Source: Nodosilinea nodulosa PCC 7104
GTDB lineage: Bacteria > Cyanobacteriota > Cyanobacteriia > Phormidesmidales > Phormidesmidaceae
NCBI RefSeq assembly: GCF_000309385.1
Contig: NZ_JH976537.1
Coordinates: 4,055,785 to 4,119,784, forward strand
Reading direction: 5' to 3'
Length of the DNA stretch: 64,000 bases
The translations under genes were made by a program, and so were the position numbers. A model generated the notes under the pieces. The model saw only the letters and a list, made by a program, of their open reading frames with translations. It ran no database searches and was not told the DNA's origin. Below are positions 18,955 to 28,655 of this stretch, piece by piece (position 1 is the first letter of the stretch; every line of letters begins with the position of its first letter).

Positions 18955-18990
18955 GGTTGCAGAGACGCGATTAATCGCGTCTCTGCAACC
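18955..18990. repeat. Perfect 36-bp palindrome between psaA and psaB
   Basis: GGTTGCAGAGACGCGATT immediately followed by its exact reverse complement. In the psaAB mRNA it would form a loop-less 18-bp hairpin, sited ~20 bp after the psaA stop and ~50 bp before the psaB start. The core AGAGACGCGAT/ATCGCGTCTCT is, from memory, a widespread dispersed palindromic repeat in filamentous cyanobacteria. Confidence 0.9.
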
Positions 18991-19013
18991 CAGGAGATTC
19001 CATGACGAGAAAC

Positions 19014-21278
19014 CTAGCCCACCGCGATAATTCGAGCCAGGAAGAAGGCCCAGGTAGTGGCAATACCCCCGAGGAGGTAGTGGGCCACACCCACAGCCCG
19101 GCCCTGAGTGATGCTCAGCGCGCGGGGTTGAATGGCAGGGGCCACCTTCAGCTTGCTGTGAGCCCAGACGATGGACTCAATCAGCTCCTGCCAGTAGCCG
19201 CGGCCGCTGAACAAGAACATCAGGCTGAACGCCCAAACGAAGTGGGCACCCAGGAACAGCAGACCGTAGGCCGACAGCGCCGAACCATAGGATCCGATCA
19301 CCTGAGACGCTTGCGCCCACAGGAAGTCGCGCAACCAGCCGTTGATGGTGATGGCGCTGGCTGCAAAGTTGCCGCCGGTGATGTGAGACACCGTGCCATC
19401 GGGGCTCACCGTACCCCAAATGTCGGACTGCATCTTCCAGCTGAAGTGGAAGATCACGATCGATAGGGAGTTGTACATCCAGAACAGGCCCAGGAACACG
19501 TGGTCCCAACCGGAAACCTGACAGGTGCCGCCCCGACCAGGCCCGTCGCAGGGGAACCGGAAGCCTAGTTCGCCTTTGTCGGGTACCAGCCGAGAGCTGC
19601 GGGCGTACAGCACACCCTTGAGCAGAATGAGCGCGGTCACGTGGATGGTGAAGGCGTGGATGTGGTGCACCATGAAGTCGGCGGTGCCGAGGGCCATGGG
19701 CATCATTGCAACCTTACCGGCCACAGCTACAACATCGCCACCAAATACGGGGCTGACGCTGGCCAAGGCATTGGGAGCCGTAGCCCCAGCTGCCGCTGCA
19801 TGGAACCCTTGCACCCATTGGGCAAAGATCGGCTGCAGCTGAATGGCGGAGTCAGAGAACATGTCCTGGGGACGGCCCAGGGCCCGCATGGTGTCGTTGT
19901 GGATGTACAGACCAAAGCTGTGGAAGCCGAGGAAAATACACACCCAGTTGAGGTGGGAAATGATGGCGTCGCGGGACCGCAGCATGCGATCGAGGGCGTT
20001 GTCCATATTCACCGCCGGGTCGTAGTCACGCACCATAAAGATGGAGGCGTGGGCACCGGCACCCACGATTAAGAAGCCGCCAATCCACATGTGGTGGGTA
20101 AACAGCGACAGCTGGGTGGGGTAATCCGTCGCGATGTACGGATAGGGAGGCATGGCATACATGTGCTGCGCCACGATGATGGTGATGGAACCCAGGATGG
20201 CCAGGTTAACCGCCAGCTGGGCATGCCAGGAGGTGGTCAGGTTCTCGTACAGGCCATCGTGGCCCTTGCCACCAAACAGCAGCGGGTCGCCCTTGTGGCC
20301 TTCCAGAATCTCCTTCATGCTGTGGCCGATGCCCCAGTTGGTGCGGTACATATGGCCCGCAACGATAAAGAGCACGGCGAGCGCCAGGTGGTGGTGAGCC
20401 GTATCCGACAGCCAGAGGCCGCCGGTCACGGGGTTCAGACCGCCCTTGAAGGTGAGGAAGTCGGCGTACACACCCCAATTAAGGGTGAAGAAAGGCTTCA
20501 GGCCCTCAGCAAAGCTGGGGTACAGGTCAGCCATCAGACTCTTATTCAGGATGAACTCGTGGGGCAGAGGAATATTCTGCGGAGCCACGCCAGCATCCAG
20601 CATTTTGTTAATGGGCAGCGCCACGTGGATTTGGTGACCGGCCCAGCTGAGGCAGCCCAAACCGAGCAAGCCAGCCAGGTGGTGGTTCATCATCGATTCC
20701 ACGTTCTGGAACCACTCCAGTTTGGGAGCGGCCTTGTGGTAATGGAACCAGCCTGCAAACAGCATCAGGCCAGCCATCACCAGCGCACCAATGGCGGTGA
20801 CGTAGAGCTGGAAGCCATTGGTGATGCCAGCGGCGCGCCACATCTGGAACAGGCCAGAGGTAATTTGAATACCCTGGAAACCGCCACCTACATCGGCGTT
20901 CAGGATCTCTTGACCGAAGATCGGCCAGACCACCTGAGCACTGGGCTTGATGCCCGTAGGGTTGGTCATCCAGGCTTCAAAGTTTGAAAACTTAGCGCCA
21001 TGGAAATACATGCCGCTAAGCCAGATAAAGACGACGGCTAAGTGACCGAAGTGAGCGCTAAAGATTTTGCGCGAAATGTCTTCTAAATCACTGGTATGAC
21101 TATCAAAATCGTGAGCGTCGGCGTGAAGGTTCCAAATCCAGGTGGTGGTTTTGGGTCCCTTCGCCAAAGTCCGATCAAAGTGACCCGGCTTGCCCCACTT
21201 CTCAAAAGAAGTAGGTACTGGATCCTTATCTACGATGACCTTGGCTTTCGCCTCCCGCTCGCGCGGGGTAGTTGTCAT
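19014..21278 (-). CDS. psaA: Photosystem I P700 apoprotein A1 (PsaA)
   Basis: 754 aa from the ATG giving [20 protein letters not shown], chosen because AGGAGAG lies 7 nt upstream; an in-frame ATG 14 codons earlier would bury that site. Eleven-helix PSI core subunit, partner of PsaB, carrying the F-X loop [18 protein letters not shown]. The C-terminus ...[12 protein letters not shown] is typical. First gene of the operon. Confidence 0.99.
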   Translation of the reverse strand: MTTTPREREAKAKVIVDKDPVPTSFEKWGKPGHFDRTLAKGPKTTTWIWNLHADAHDFDSHTSDLEDISRKIFSAHFGHLAVVFIWLSGMYFHGAKFSNFEAWMTNPTGIKPSAQVVWPIFGQEILNADVGGGFQGIQITSGLFQMWRAAGITNGFQLYVTAIGALVMAGLMLFAGWFHYHKAAPKLEWFQNVESMMNHHLAGLLGLGCLSWAGHQIHVALPINKMLDAGVAPQNIPLPHEFILNKSLMADLYPSFAEGLKPFFTLNWGVYADFLTFKGGLNPVTGGLWLSDTAHHHLALAVLFIVAGHMYRTNWGIGHSMKEILEGHKGDPLLFGGKGHDGLYENLTTSWHAQLAVNLAILGSITIIVAQHMYAMPPYPYIATDYPTQLSLFTHHMWIGGFLIVGAGAHASIFMVRDYDPAVNMDNALDRMLRSRDAIISHLNWVCIFLGFHSFGLYIHNDTMRALGRPQDMFSDSAIQLQPIFAQWVQGFHAAAAGATAPNALASVSPVFGGDVVAVAGKVAMMPMALGTADFMVHHIHAFTIHVTALILLKGVLYARSSRLVPDKGELGFRFPCDGPGRGGTCQVSGWDHVFLGLFWMYNSLSIVIFHFSWKMQSDIWGTVSPDGTVSHITGGNFAASAITINGWLRDFLWAQASQVIGSYGSALSAYGLLFLGAHFVWAFSLMFLFSGRGYWQELIESIVWAHSKLKVAPAIQPRALSITQGRAVGVAHYLLGGIATTWAFFLARIIAVG

Positions 21279-21399
21279 GGAGACTCTCCTCTCTCTAGAC
21301 AAAAGCAAATCGAGAATCATTCACCTTGGCTAGAACTGTACCCGAGTGCGCGATCGCCCACAGGCACAACTGATACTTAGGCGGTGATTGCTCTTGAGC

Positions 21400-21405
21400 A
21401 TTATA
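21400..21405 (-). promoter_or_regulatory. Likely -10 box of psaA promoter
   Basis: A perfect TATAAT on the minus strand (ATTATA on the plus strand) would start transcription near 21393, giving a ~115-nt leader. There is no good -35 hexamer at 17 bp (CAAAAA), common for regulated cyanobacterial photosystem promoters. A further upstream promoter is possible. Confidence 0.45.
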
Positions 21406-21453
21406 GTCTCGTGATTTGACGCTTTTTGACCGGGGTTAACAATAATTCAACCT

Positions 21454-21590
21454 CCGGAAGCCCTTGATCTGTAGGGCTTCTGGAAATACTCCGATCGCAA
21501 AATTGATCTTTAAATCAGCCTTCTATTAATAAAACTCAATAAAAAACGGGGCCTTGATCGTCAATTTGGCGATCAAGGCCTATTTTTGTT
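21454..21590 (+). ncRNA. Candidate structured small RNA or leader ending in terminator hairpin
   Basis: Two hairpins lie in non-coding DNA upstream of psaA. The first is CCGGAAGCCC (21454-21463) with GGGCTTCTGG (21474-21483), one G-U pair. The second is a perfect 11-bp stem GGCCTTGATCG (21550-21560) / CGATCAAGGCC (21570-21580) followed by TATTTTTG on the plus strand. No coding gene reads into this terminator from the left, so a short plus-strand RNA is plausible. The second hairpin also has TTTTTT after it on the minus strand, so it could instead act as an attenuator of a distal psaA transcript. The 5' end is unknown. Confidence 0.4.
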
Positions 21591-22047
21591 AATTCATGTT
21601 AATTATTGCGGCTCAATGCTTGATCTTTGGCGGGTTGTGAAGAGGCAGGATTTCCGAAATGCGGAGCTTTGACGGTGTAGCTGATGGGGTGACCACTCAG
21701 GAGGCATTGATGATGACCGCAATTATTTACGTGGCTGGCGGTAGTGCAGCGCATCCGCTCAAGGGTTGCCCCGCCAGCTGCGAAGGGCGAGGCTCGGGAC
21801 GCTAATGTCTCCCCAGACCCTTGTTTTGCTGGCGACTGCCCCAGAGCCTTTGGCTAGCATTTAGCTCTATATATTTAATGGTGAGGCGTGGGCATCGCGA
21901 AGGTGGGCAGTCGGCCCAAGGCTTTAATACAGCCTTTCCCTACTGGGCTGGAGCGTTTAACCCTCCGCCTTTCAGCGCGCTGGCTGGGAAGGTTAACGTT
22001 AAGGATTGTGATGGCGCTGGCTGTAATCTTCTGTAACAACCTGTCCT
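21591..22047. other. Intergenic region between psaA leader and Nudix gene
   Basis: No convincing gene. It begins with a 10-bp-spaced direct repeat TGTTAATT (21587-21594 and 21597-21604), a possible regulator site for psaA. A 31-codon frame at 21710-21805 has a good AGGAGG five nt before tandem ATGs but no family resemblance. Confidence 0.4.
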
Positions 22048-22491
22048 ATGACGACCAAACCTGAAGTGGCGATCGCGATTCTTTACCAGGGCGATCGCTT
22101 CCTGCTTCAGCTCCGCGATGATATTCCCACCATCGCCTGGCCTGGCCACTGGGCCTTTTTTGGCGGCCACCTGGAGCCGGGGGAAGATCCTGATACCGCC
22201 GTGTACCGAGAGCTGCTAGAGGAAATTGGCTATGCCGCTCCTCGGCTCACGCTCTTTGAGCGCCTGGAAGATGACGCCGTGGTGCGTCACGTGTACCACG
22301 GGCCGTTAGTTGTGCCCGTCGAAAGCTTAGTTCTGAGCGAGGGCCTGGATCTGGGACTGTGGAGCACTGCCGACATCCACCGGGGCGATCGCTTCTCTAC
22401 TCGCGCCAATGAAAGCCGACCGCTTGGGCCACCTCACCAGCAAATTTTGCTCTCTTTTCTAGGGCACCGTAGGATAGAACAGGCTATATAA
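22048..22491 (+). CDS. Nudix hydrolase
   Basis: 147 aa. The Nudix box is complete: GGHLEPGEDPDTAVYRELLE then EIG, matching Gx5Ex7REUxEExGU, near residues 37-60. Hydrolyses a nucleoside diphosphate linked to another group; the compact size and WPGHWAFFGGHLEPGE opening resemble MutT-like or ADP-ribose-type members, but the substrate is not predictable. The YgjP-like peptidase gene follows after ~40 bp in the same direction and may be cotranscribed. Confidence 0.9.
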   Translation: MTTKPEVAIAILYQGDRFLLQLRDDIPTIAWPGHWAFFGGHLEPGEDPDTAVYRELLEEIGYAAPRLTLFERLEDDAVVRHVYHGPLVVPVESLVLSEGLDLGLWSTADIHRGDRFSTRANESRPLGPPHQQILLSFLGHRRIEQAI

Positions 22492-22529
22492 GTAGCGCCC
22501 TGTTCCTGAGTGCTGTGTTCCTGCCGCCC

Positions 22530-23288
22530 ATGGCTGAATCGTCTGAACAGCTAGAGCTTTTTTCTGCCCCCTCGGCAGAGCTGCCCGACTACCGCATTCG
22601 AGAGAGCGCTCGCGCTCGCCACGTCTCCATTAAAGTGCACCTAAATGGTCAGGTAGAGGTGGTTGTGCCCAACGGCTTCGACCACAGCCAGGTGCCCGAG
22701 CTGCTGCATCGGCGGCGCGACTGGCTGTGGCGATCGCAGCTGCGGCTAGCCCACCAAACCGCCGGGCTTACCGATGCCCACTTTGACGAAAAACCCGAGC
22801 AGATTGAGGTGCGATCGCGTCATCAGACCTGGCAAGTTAGCTACCAACCCGCCAGCACGCGCACCCTGGCCATGACCCAGAGTGCCCCCCAAACCCTGCT
22901 GCTGCGCGGCCCCGTTGACGACAGCGCCGCCTGCGCCGATCTGCTGCGCCAGTGGCTGAGCCGCAAGGCCCGGGCTGAGTTTGCTCCCTGGCTGCGGGAG
23001 CTGAGTTTTGTTGTTAACCTGCCCTTTAGCCGCATTTCTATCCGGGGCCAAAAGACCCGCTGGGCCAGCTGCTCCAGCAACAAAAACATCAGCCTCAACT
23101 ATAAGCTGCTGTTTTTGCCCCCCGAGCTAGTGCACTATGTCTTTGTCCACGAGCTGTGCCATACCGTGCATATGAACCATTCTGCGGCCTTTTGGAAGCT
23201 GGTAGAAGAAAAGCAGCCAGGGCATCGGCGGTTTCGAGACGAGATCCGCGATGGTTGGCAATACGTACCCCGTTGGGTTGAAGATTGA
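22530..23288 (+). CDS. YgjP-like zinc metallopeptidase domain protein (DUF45/M48-like)
   Basis: About 252 aa from ATG 22530 (MAESSEQLELF); a GTG five codons earlier is possible. C-terminal metallopeptidase core: RGQKTRWASCSSNKNISLNY, LVHYVFVHELCHTVHMNHS with the HExxH-like HELCH zinc motif, then ...FWKLVEEKQPG. These are hallmarks of the YgjP/UPF0758-unrelated DUF45 family. N-terminal ~60 aa with YRIRESARARHVSIKVHLNG is also typical. No signal peptide, so cytosolic. Physiological substrate unknown. Confidence 0.88.
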   Translation: MAESSEQLELFSAPSAELPDYRIRESARARHVSIKVHLNGQVEVVVPNGFDHSQVPELLHRRRDWLWRSQLRLAHQTAGLTDAHFDEKPEQIEVRSRHQTWQVSYQPASTRTLAMTQSAPQTLLLRGPVDDSAACADLLRQWLSRKARAEFAPWLRELSFVVNLPFSRISIRGQKTRWASCSSNKNISLNYKLLFLPPELVHYVFVHELCHTVHMNHSAAFWKLVEEKQPGHRRFRDEIRDGWQYVPRWVED

Positions 23289-23370
23289 GAATCTTCTAGG
23301 ACAGTAAGCTGCCTTAAGTAAAAGAGGTTCTAGGCTGGCAGAGGTGGTGGGAGAGAACCCAGATTAGCTG

Positions 23371-23440
23371 CTGGGGCCATTTTGCTGGCCCCAGACCCCC
23401 GTCAACCAGGGGCGTTCCGCCGCCCTGGACCCGACGGAAA
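23371..23440. repeat. GC-rich double-hairpin element
   Basis: CTGGGGCC-attttgct-GGCCCCAG (23371-23394) is followed by a second imperfect hairpin CCAGGGGCG...CGCCCTGG around 23408-23432. No gene overlaps. The look (GGCCCCAGACCCCCGT...CAGGGGCGTT) resembles short structured intergenic repeats of cyanobacterial genomes; copy number elsewhere is unknown. The 23289-23697 gap otherwise holds only the tandem octamer array. Confidence 0.5.
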
Positions 23441-23583
23441 GGAGCAGCCGATCATCGGTTTAAACCTGTGTTCTGCAAATGGACCTGTGGGCAACACAAC
23501 CCCTCAGGTCCCGAACGGTGTTCTAGGCTATGGACGCACACCCAAGCAAACGTTCAATGACTTACCTCAAAACTCAAAACTAA

Positions 23584-24771
<1,188 letters not shown>

Positions 24772-24817
24772 TGGCGCTTAAACGCGACGCCTTGCCTAGA
24801 TTCAAAAAGATGTCTCT

Positions 24818-25483
24818 CTACCACGGGAGTACCTCTCCATTGGCATGCCAGAAGGTGCCGGAGTTCTCTAGCGTTAGCTCGTCAATGCGGGCCAGCAGCC
24901 CTCTGACCGATTCTTCTGGGGTAATGCCGCTGGTGGTAAATCCGGTCATGCGCGTCTGCACCAGGCCGGGATGCAGAATCGCTACGGCGATGCCCCTGGG
25001 CTTGAGGTCGTGGGCCAGGGATTTGCTCGCCATGGATAAGGCTACCTTTGACATGCGGTAGCCATAGGAGCCACCAGAAGTATTGTCAGCTATAGACCCC
25101 ATGCGGCTGGTCATCAAGGCGACTTTTGAGCCATTGGTTAGATTTGGCAACAGCGCTGCCGTTAGCCGCAGGGGGCCGAGGGCATTGACCTCAAACTGCC
25201 GCCGAATGCTTTCAAAATCCAGGTCGTTGAGCGTAATGCGCTCGACAATGCCAGCGTTATTGATTAGTACGTCTAGCTGAATGCCATCCAGCTGCTGGGC
25301 CAGGACAGCGACGGAGGCGTCATCGGTGATGTCAATACCCGCTTCTACGCGCACCCCCAATGCTGTCAGAGCATCGGAAGGTTGGCGGCATACGGCGATC
25401 GCAGTATCGCCCCGCTGCTGAAGCTGCCGACAATACTCATAGCCAATACCGCGATTGGCGCCGGTAATCAGGTAGGTAGCCAT
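24818..25483 (-). CDS. SDR family oxidoreductase
   Basis: 221 aa from the ATG giving MATYLITGANRGIGYEYCRQ. Rossmann TGANRGIG, NNAG and the catalytic Ser/Tyr/Lys set (MTSRMGS, YGYRMSKVALS) are present. The short length and the R-x-G-x-I-x-D spacing are like the carbonyl-reductase/CsgA-type SDRs (sniffer/C-factor-like). Substrate unknown. It converges with the tocopherol cyclase gene, ~45 bp between stops. Confidence 0.88.
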   Translation of the reverse strand: MATYLITGANRGIGYEYCRQLQQRGDTAIAVCRQPSDALTALGVRVEAGIDITDDASVAVLAQQLDGIQLDVLINNAGIVERITLNDLDFESIRRQFEVNALGPLRLTAALLPNLTNGSKVALMTSRMGSIADNTSGGSYGYRMSKVALSMASKSLAHDLKPRGIAVAILHPGLVQTRMTGFTTSGITPEESVRGLLARIDELTLENSGTFWHANGEVLPW

Positions 25484-25595
25484 AGGATGAATTTGAGGTT
25501 GCGTCTTCCTCATCCTGGCTTAAAGCACCCGCTGGCTGAAAGCATCCCTCGGTTGAACAGCGGGAGCGCAGGGCCTACTGTTTAACCGAGGGGGG

Positions 25596-25654
25596 GATAG
25601 CCGTAGCCAGTCTGGTTAAGACAATTTCCCTCAAAACGTTCAAACGCTCGAACG
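25596..25654 (+). repeat. Interspersed repeat, copy A
   Basis: GATAGCCGTAGCCAGTCTGG then TTAAGACA is repeated almost exactly, inverted, at 31852-31878. In both copies it is followed after a short spacer by a near-palindrome CGTTCAAACG(C/T)T(C/T)GAACG. It lies between the SDR and GMC oxidoreductase genes. Confidence 0.7.
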
Positions 25655-25729
25655 CCTCTGGATGTCTTGACCTAAGTGACTATGGCCGTATCTTTATTCC
25701 CCAGCATGCCCTAATCCGTTGCTAACCCC

Positions 25730-27400
25730 CTAGCTTAAGGCCAGTACCTCAGCGGCTAGCTCTTGCTTAATCAGGTCGCCCAGGCGCAGTGACAGCGCCA
25801 CAATGGTCAAGGTTGGGTTGGAGTAGCCCCCGGTGGGGAAAACAGAGCTGCCCGCAACGTACAGGTTCGACAGTCCGTGCACGCGGCAGTTGGCGTCGAC
25901 AACGCCCTGCTTGGGGTCGTCGTGCATGCGCGTAGTGCCCATCAGGTGGTGGCTGCCTGAGGGACGCCCCAGCAGCGGCCAGCCGTTCTCGCGCGGCATT
26001 TCATATTCTCCAATGCCGGCCCGGTGAAGCTCATTGGCCATAATTTCCTGGCCACGGGCAATCCGCTCGGCATCCTCTTTGCTCCATCGCCAGTGAACCT
26101 CAAGTTTTGGGCACCCAAAGACATCTTTGTCGCGGCTGAGGGCAACGCGATTAGATGGATCGGGGGACTGCTCAATTTGATGGATAATTTCAAAGGTTCT
26201 AAACCGCTTCTCGTTCTGGTCGAGGTTTGACCACCCCCCTTGGGAGAAGCCGGTTAGCCAGGGTTGATTCTTGGTTTTGACTAGGTAGGCGGTTTGGGCA
26301 ATGTGGTCAGTTCCCATTAAAATCCTGAGCAAGTTTTGAGGCAGTTCGTCGGGCCATTCACGGAGCGATCGCGACTGAACCAGATATTGCAGCGACGAAA
26401 TCGCCGTCATTTTGCGCTTGCTGGGCCGGGGAAAGAAGCAGGCACTCATATTGAGCAGATGCTCTCGCTCCATGACTTCCTTGGATAGTTTCAGATGCCC
26501 CATCACCGGCACGCCGTTCACATGCCGCAGATCGTAAAGAGCCGTCTGATTGAAAAGCTTGGGGTTGTAGGGTTTGAAATGACCTCCCATAACGAAGGGG
26601 TGATCGTTGAAGTAGCGACCGACTACGTCATGGGAATTGCCCAAACCGGCGGGCTGCTGACGATTGGACAAGAGCATCAGGCGGGCGTTTTCAAAGCCAC
26701 CGCAGGCGAGCACAAACACCCGGGCCGATACCCAAAACTGTTTACCATTCAAACAGGCCACTCGAATGCGGGTGACTGCCGTGCCCGACTCATTGGCCTC
26801 AAGCTCGACAACCGTGGCCTGGGAGTAGAGGGTAACGTTGGCAGACCTGGCAAGCTCGTCCCGGTAGTCTTCAAAAAAAGGCTTACTTGGCCCGAACTGA
26901 AACATTGATGTCTGGACAAGGGTTTCATCTAGAGGCAGCCTGCGGGCGCCACTGTCTTCCCAGGTGTTGACATCATAGTCAAAAGGGCCTGATTGGCAGA
27001 CAGCCTGAGCCCGGTGATAGTAGGGAAGTAGCTGCTCGTAGTCAATTGGCCAACCGCTGTTGGGCAACCAATCGCGCTTTTCAAAGTCAACCTCATGAAA
27101 GGGAACGTATCGGACCCCAACCCTGCCTTTTTCAACCCTGACCGACCAGGCGTTAGAGTTGCCCCCGACCTGCCGCCGACAGACATCCCCGGGGGGATTG
27201 ATAGGCTCGCCGACCGTCGTTCCCATCGCCAGTGACTGCACCTGGGCATCAGGGTCTATGCCGCCGCTTTCGAGCAGGCAAACATCGGCCTTTTGGCCAA
27301 TGAATTCCCGAGCCAGACTCATGCCAGCAGGACCTGAGCCAACGATACAAATATCTTTTTCGATTAAATTACTCTCAATTTCTCGAGCATCTAAAAACAT
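25730..27400 (-). CDS. GMC family FAD-dependent oxidoreductase
   Basis: 556 aa from ATG 27400 (MFLDAREIESN), which has AAAGGGAA 6-7 nt upstream; the longer frame to 27469 lacks this. FAD motif CIVGSGPAGMSLAREF near residue 18, GGNSNAWSVR, GGFENARLMLLSN and the GMC C-terminal signature SHHLMGTTRMHDDPKQGVVD with ANCRVHG and TGGYSNPTLTIVAL. GMC enzymes oxidise alcohols, sugars or sterols; the close relatives in cyanobacteria are uncharacterised. No signal peptide or linked cytochrome/gamma subunit gene is seen, so it may donate electrons to oxygen or a soluble acceptor. Confidence 0.9.
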   Translation of the reverse strand: MFLDAREIESNLIEKDICIVGSGPAGMSLAREFIGQKADVCLLESGGIDPDAQVQSLAMGTTVGEPINPPGDVCRRQVGGNSNAWSVRVEKGRVGVRYVPFHEVDFEKRDWLPNSGWPIDYEQLLPYYHRAQAVCQSGPFDYDVNTWEDSGARRLPLDETLVQTSMFQFGPSKPFFEDYRDELARSANVTLYSQATVVELEANESGTAVTRIRVACLNGKQFWVSARVFVLACGGFENARLMLLSNRQQPAGLGNSHDVVGRYFNDHPFVMGGHFKPYNPKLFNQTALYDLRHVNGVPVMGHLKLSKEVMEREHLLNMSACFFPRPSKRKMTAISSLQYLVQSRSLREWPDELPQNLLRILMGTDHIAQTAYLVKTKNQPWLTGFSQGGWSNLDQNEKRFRTFEIIHQIEQSPDPSNRVALSRDKDVFGCPKLEVHWRWSKEDAERIARGQEIMANELHRAGIGEYEMPRENGWPLLGRPSGSHHLMGTTRMHDDPKQGVVDANCRVHGLSNLYVAGSSVFPTGGYSNPTLTIVALSLRLGDLIKQELAAEVLALS

Positions 27401-27854
27401 GTTAGTTCCCTTTGCACAATGCTTTTGGCGGAAAGAAGCAGGCAAAAGCTGCGGGCTTGATGCTTGCATCTTTCCGCCATGATTTGTATTAGTGAATTAG
27501 TTTTCGACAACGATAAAAAATCGACAAATGTGTCTACGAAACTAGGTAGATTACTCGCTTTGGCCGAGTTCCGAAAGCCAAAATGTTAGTAACACATCTC
27601 TATAGAAGTACATCTATATACTTTTATTCAGGAGATATCGATTCGTTATGGGCTGGCAACACGTTAAATTTATAATCTAGATTCGATCTTCTATGACTGT
27701 ATGAAGCGGCACCAGGATGAACTTCGAACGCTTATAATCCCCGTTGCCGGGTGGGTGAACAAGATCCTGATGCGGCATAAAGCACCAGGGGAACCGCTGT
27801 ACAGGGTTCCCCTGGTGCCCAGGGAATGAAGCTATAAAGCTATCTGACGGAGAC
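27401..27854. other. Intergenic region
   Basis: No gene found. AT-rich near 27480-27680, presumably the GMC gene promoter, and a strong hairpin at 27782-27818 (separate entry). Confidence 0.4.
27782..27818 (-). terminator. Hairpin downstream of membrane-anchored hypothetical gene
   Basis: Perfect 14-bp stem GCACCAGGGGAACC / GGTTCCCCTGGTGC with a 9-nt loop, about 37 bp past the stop codon of the gene at 27855-28424. On the minus strand it is followed by TTTATGCC, a short T tract, so a terminator or a 3'-end stabiliser. Confidence 0.6.
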
Positions 27855-28424
27855 TTAGTTAGAGCTAGGGGCGGTCCCGGCTGAGTTAGAGTTGGGAGCG
27901 ATATCGGTTGGGGCTTGATTGGCAGCGGCATCTGGCTGAGCGGATGGTGTCGGGGCTGGGCTAGACGGTTGCTCAGGGGTAGAAGGTACTTCCACGTTGA
28001 TGTCGGGCGGTTGCACAGAACTCGGCACTGGCACTGCTTCCCGAGTGCGCTCAATGGTTCGCTCAATAACCGTGGTTTTGTTGTTGCTGGCGGGTTCTGG
28101 GCTAGTGGTCTCAGGGGTGGGAGCAACTGCGCCAGGCGTGTCTGCATCACTGTAGACGTAGATAAGACCACCCACTACTGCCGCTACCGCCGCTAGGATC
28201 AGACCAAGGATGAGGCCGATAGACAACCCGTTGTCCGCCCGCAGCCTGGCGTTTTCCTCATATATTCTGGCTTCGGCAGCCCGACGCCGCTCATACTCTA
28301 GCTGCTCGGCTGACTTGCCTCTGACATAGCCATCGCGATAGGCAATTTCATCCTTGGTTACGGGTCGAGCGCTGATCGATGATTCAAAGTCTCGATCGCG
28401 GCGGTCGGTATTTCGAGTAGACAT
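27855..28424 (-). CDS. Hypothetical single-pass membrane protein with Pro/Ser-rich tail
   Basis: About 189 aa from ATG 28424, preceded by GGGAGA. A cytoplasmic basic/charged head (RRDRDFESSISARPVTKDEI, YEENARLRADN) leads to one membrane segment (LSIGLILGLILAAVAAVVGGLIYVY) and a long low-complexity extracytoplasmic tail of Pro, Thr, Ser, Ala and Gln. YRDGYVRGKSAEQLEYERRR resembles short conserved heads of other cyanobacterial membrane proteins of unknown function. No enzymatic motif. Confidence 0.75.
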   Translation of the reverse strand: MSTRNTDRRDRDFESSISARPVTKDEIAYRDGYVRGKSAEQLEYERRRAAEARIYEENARLRADNGLSIGLILGLILAAVAAVVGGLIYVYSDADTPGAVAPTPETTSPEPASNNKTTVIERTIERTREAVPVPSSVQPPDINVEVPSTPEQPSSPAPTPSAQPDAAANQAPTDIAPNSNSAGTAPSSN

Positions 28425-28655
28425 ATTCACTGTTCTCCCATACGTGGGTGCTTGAAAAAAGCAGCACCTTAAATTGCCTTAAGGGCGATCTGGCCGGAAG
28501 CTTTGCTCTTCTGCAAATGCCGTTTAGACTGCGCCCAATTTAGCAATGGGAGTAAGAAAATCTTCTCTACCCTGGTGGAGAGCTAAGGGGATGAGATGGT
28601 TGGGTTTGTCAGCCTATCTTGGGGAGGAGAAGGCTTGTTTACAAAAGGTTTGACT

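Noticed and set aside
17447-18955. Long (502-codon) plus-strand frame opposite psaB
   Set aside because: Shadow of psaB codon bias; no domain, and psaB is certain.
21821-22036. Plus-strand 71-codon frame before the Nudix gene
   Set aside because: No ribosome binding site or resemblance; likely chance.
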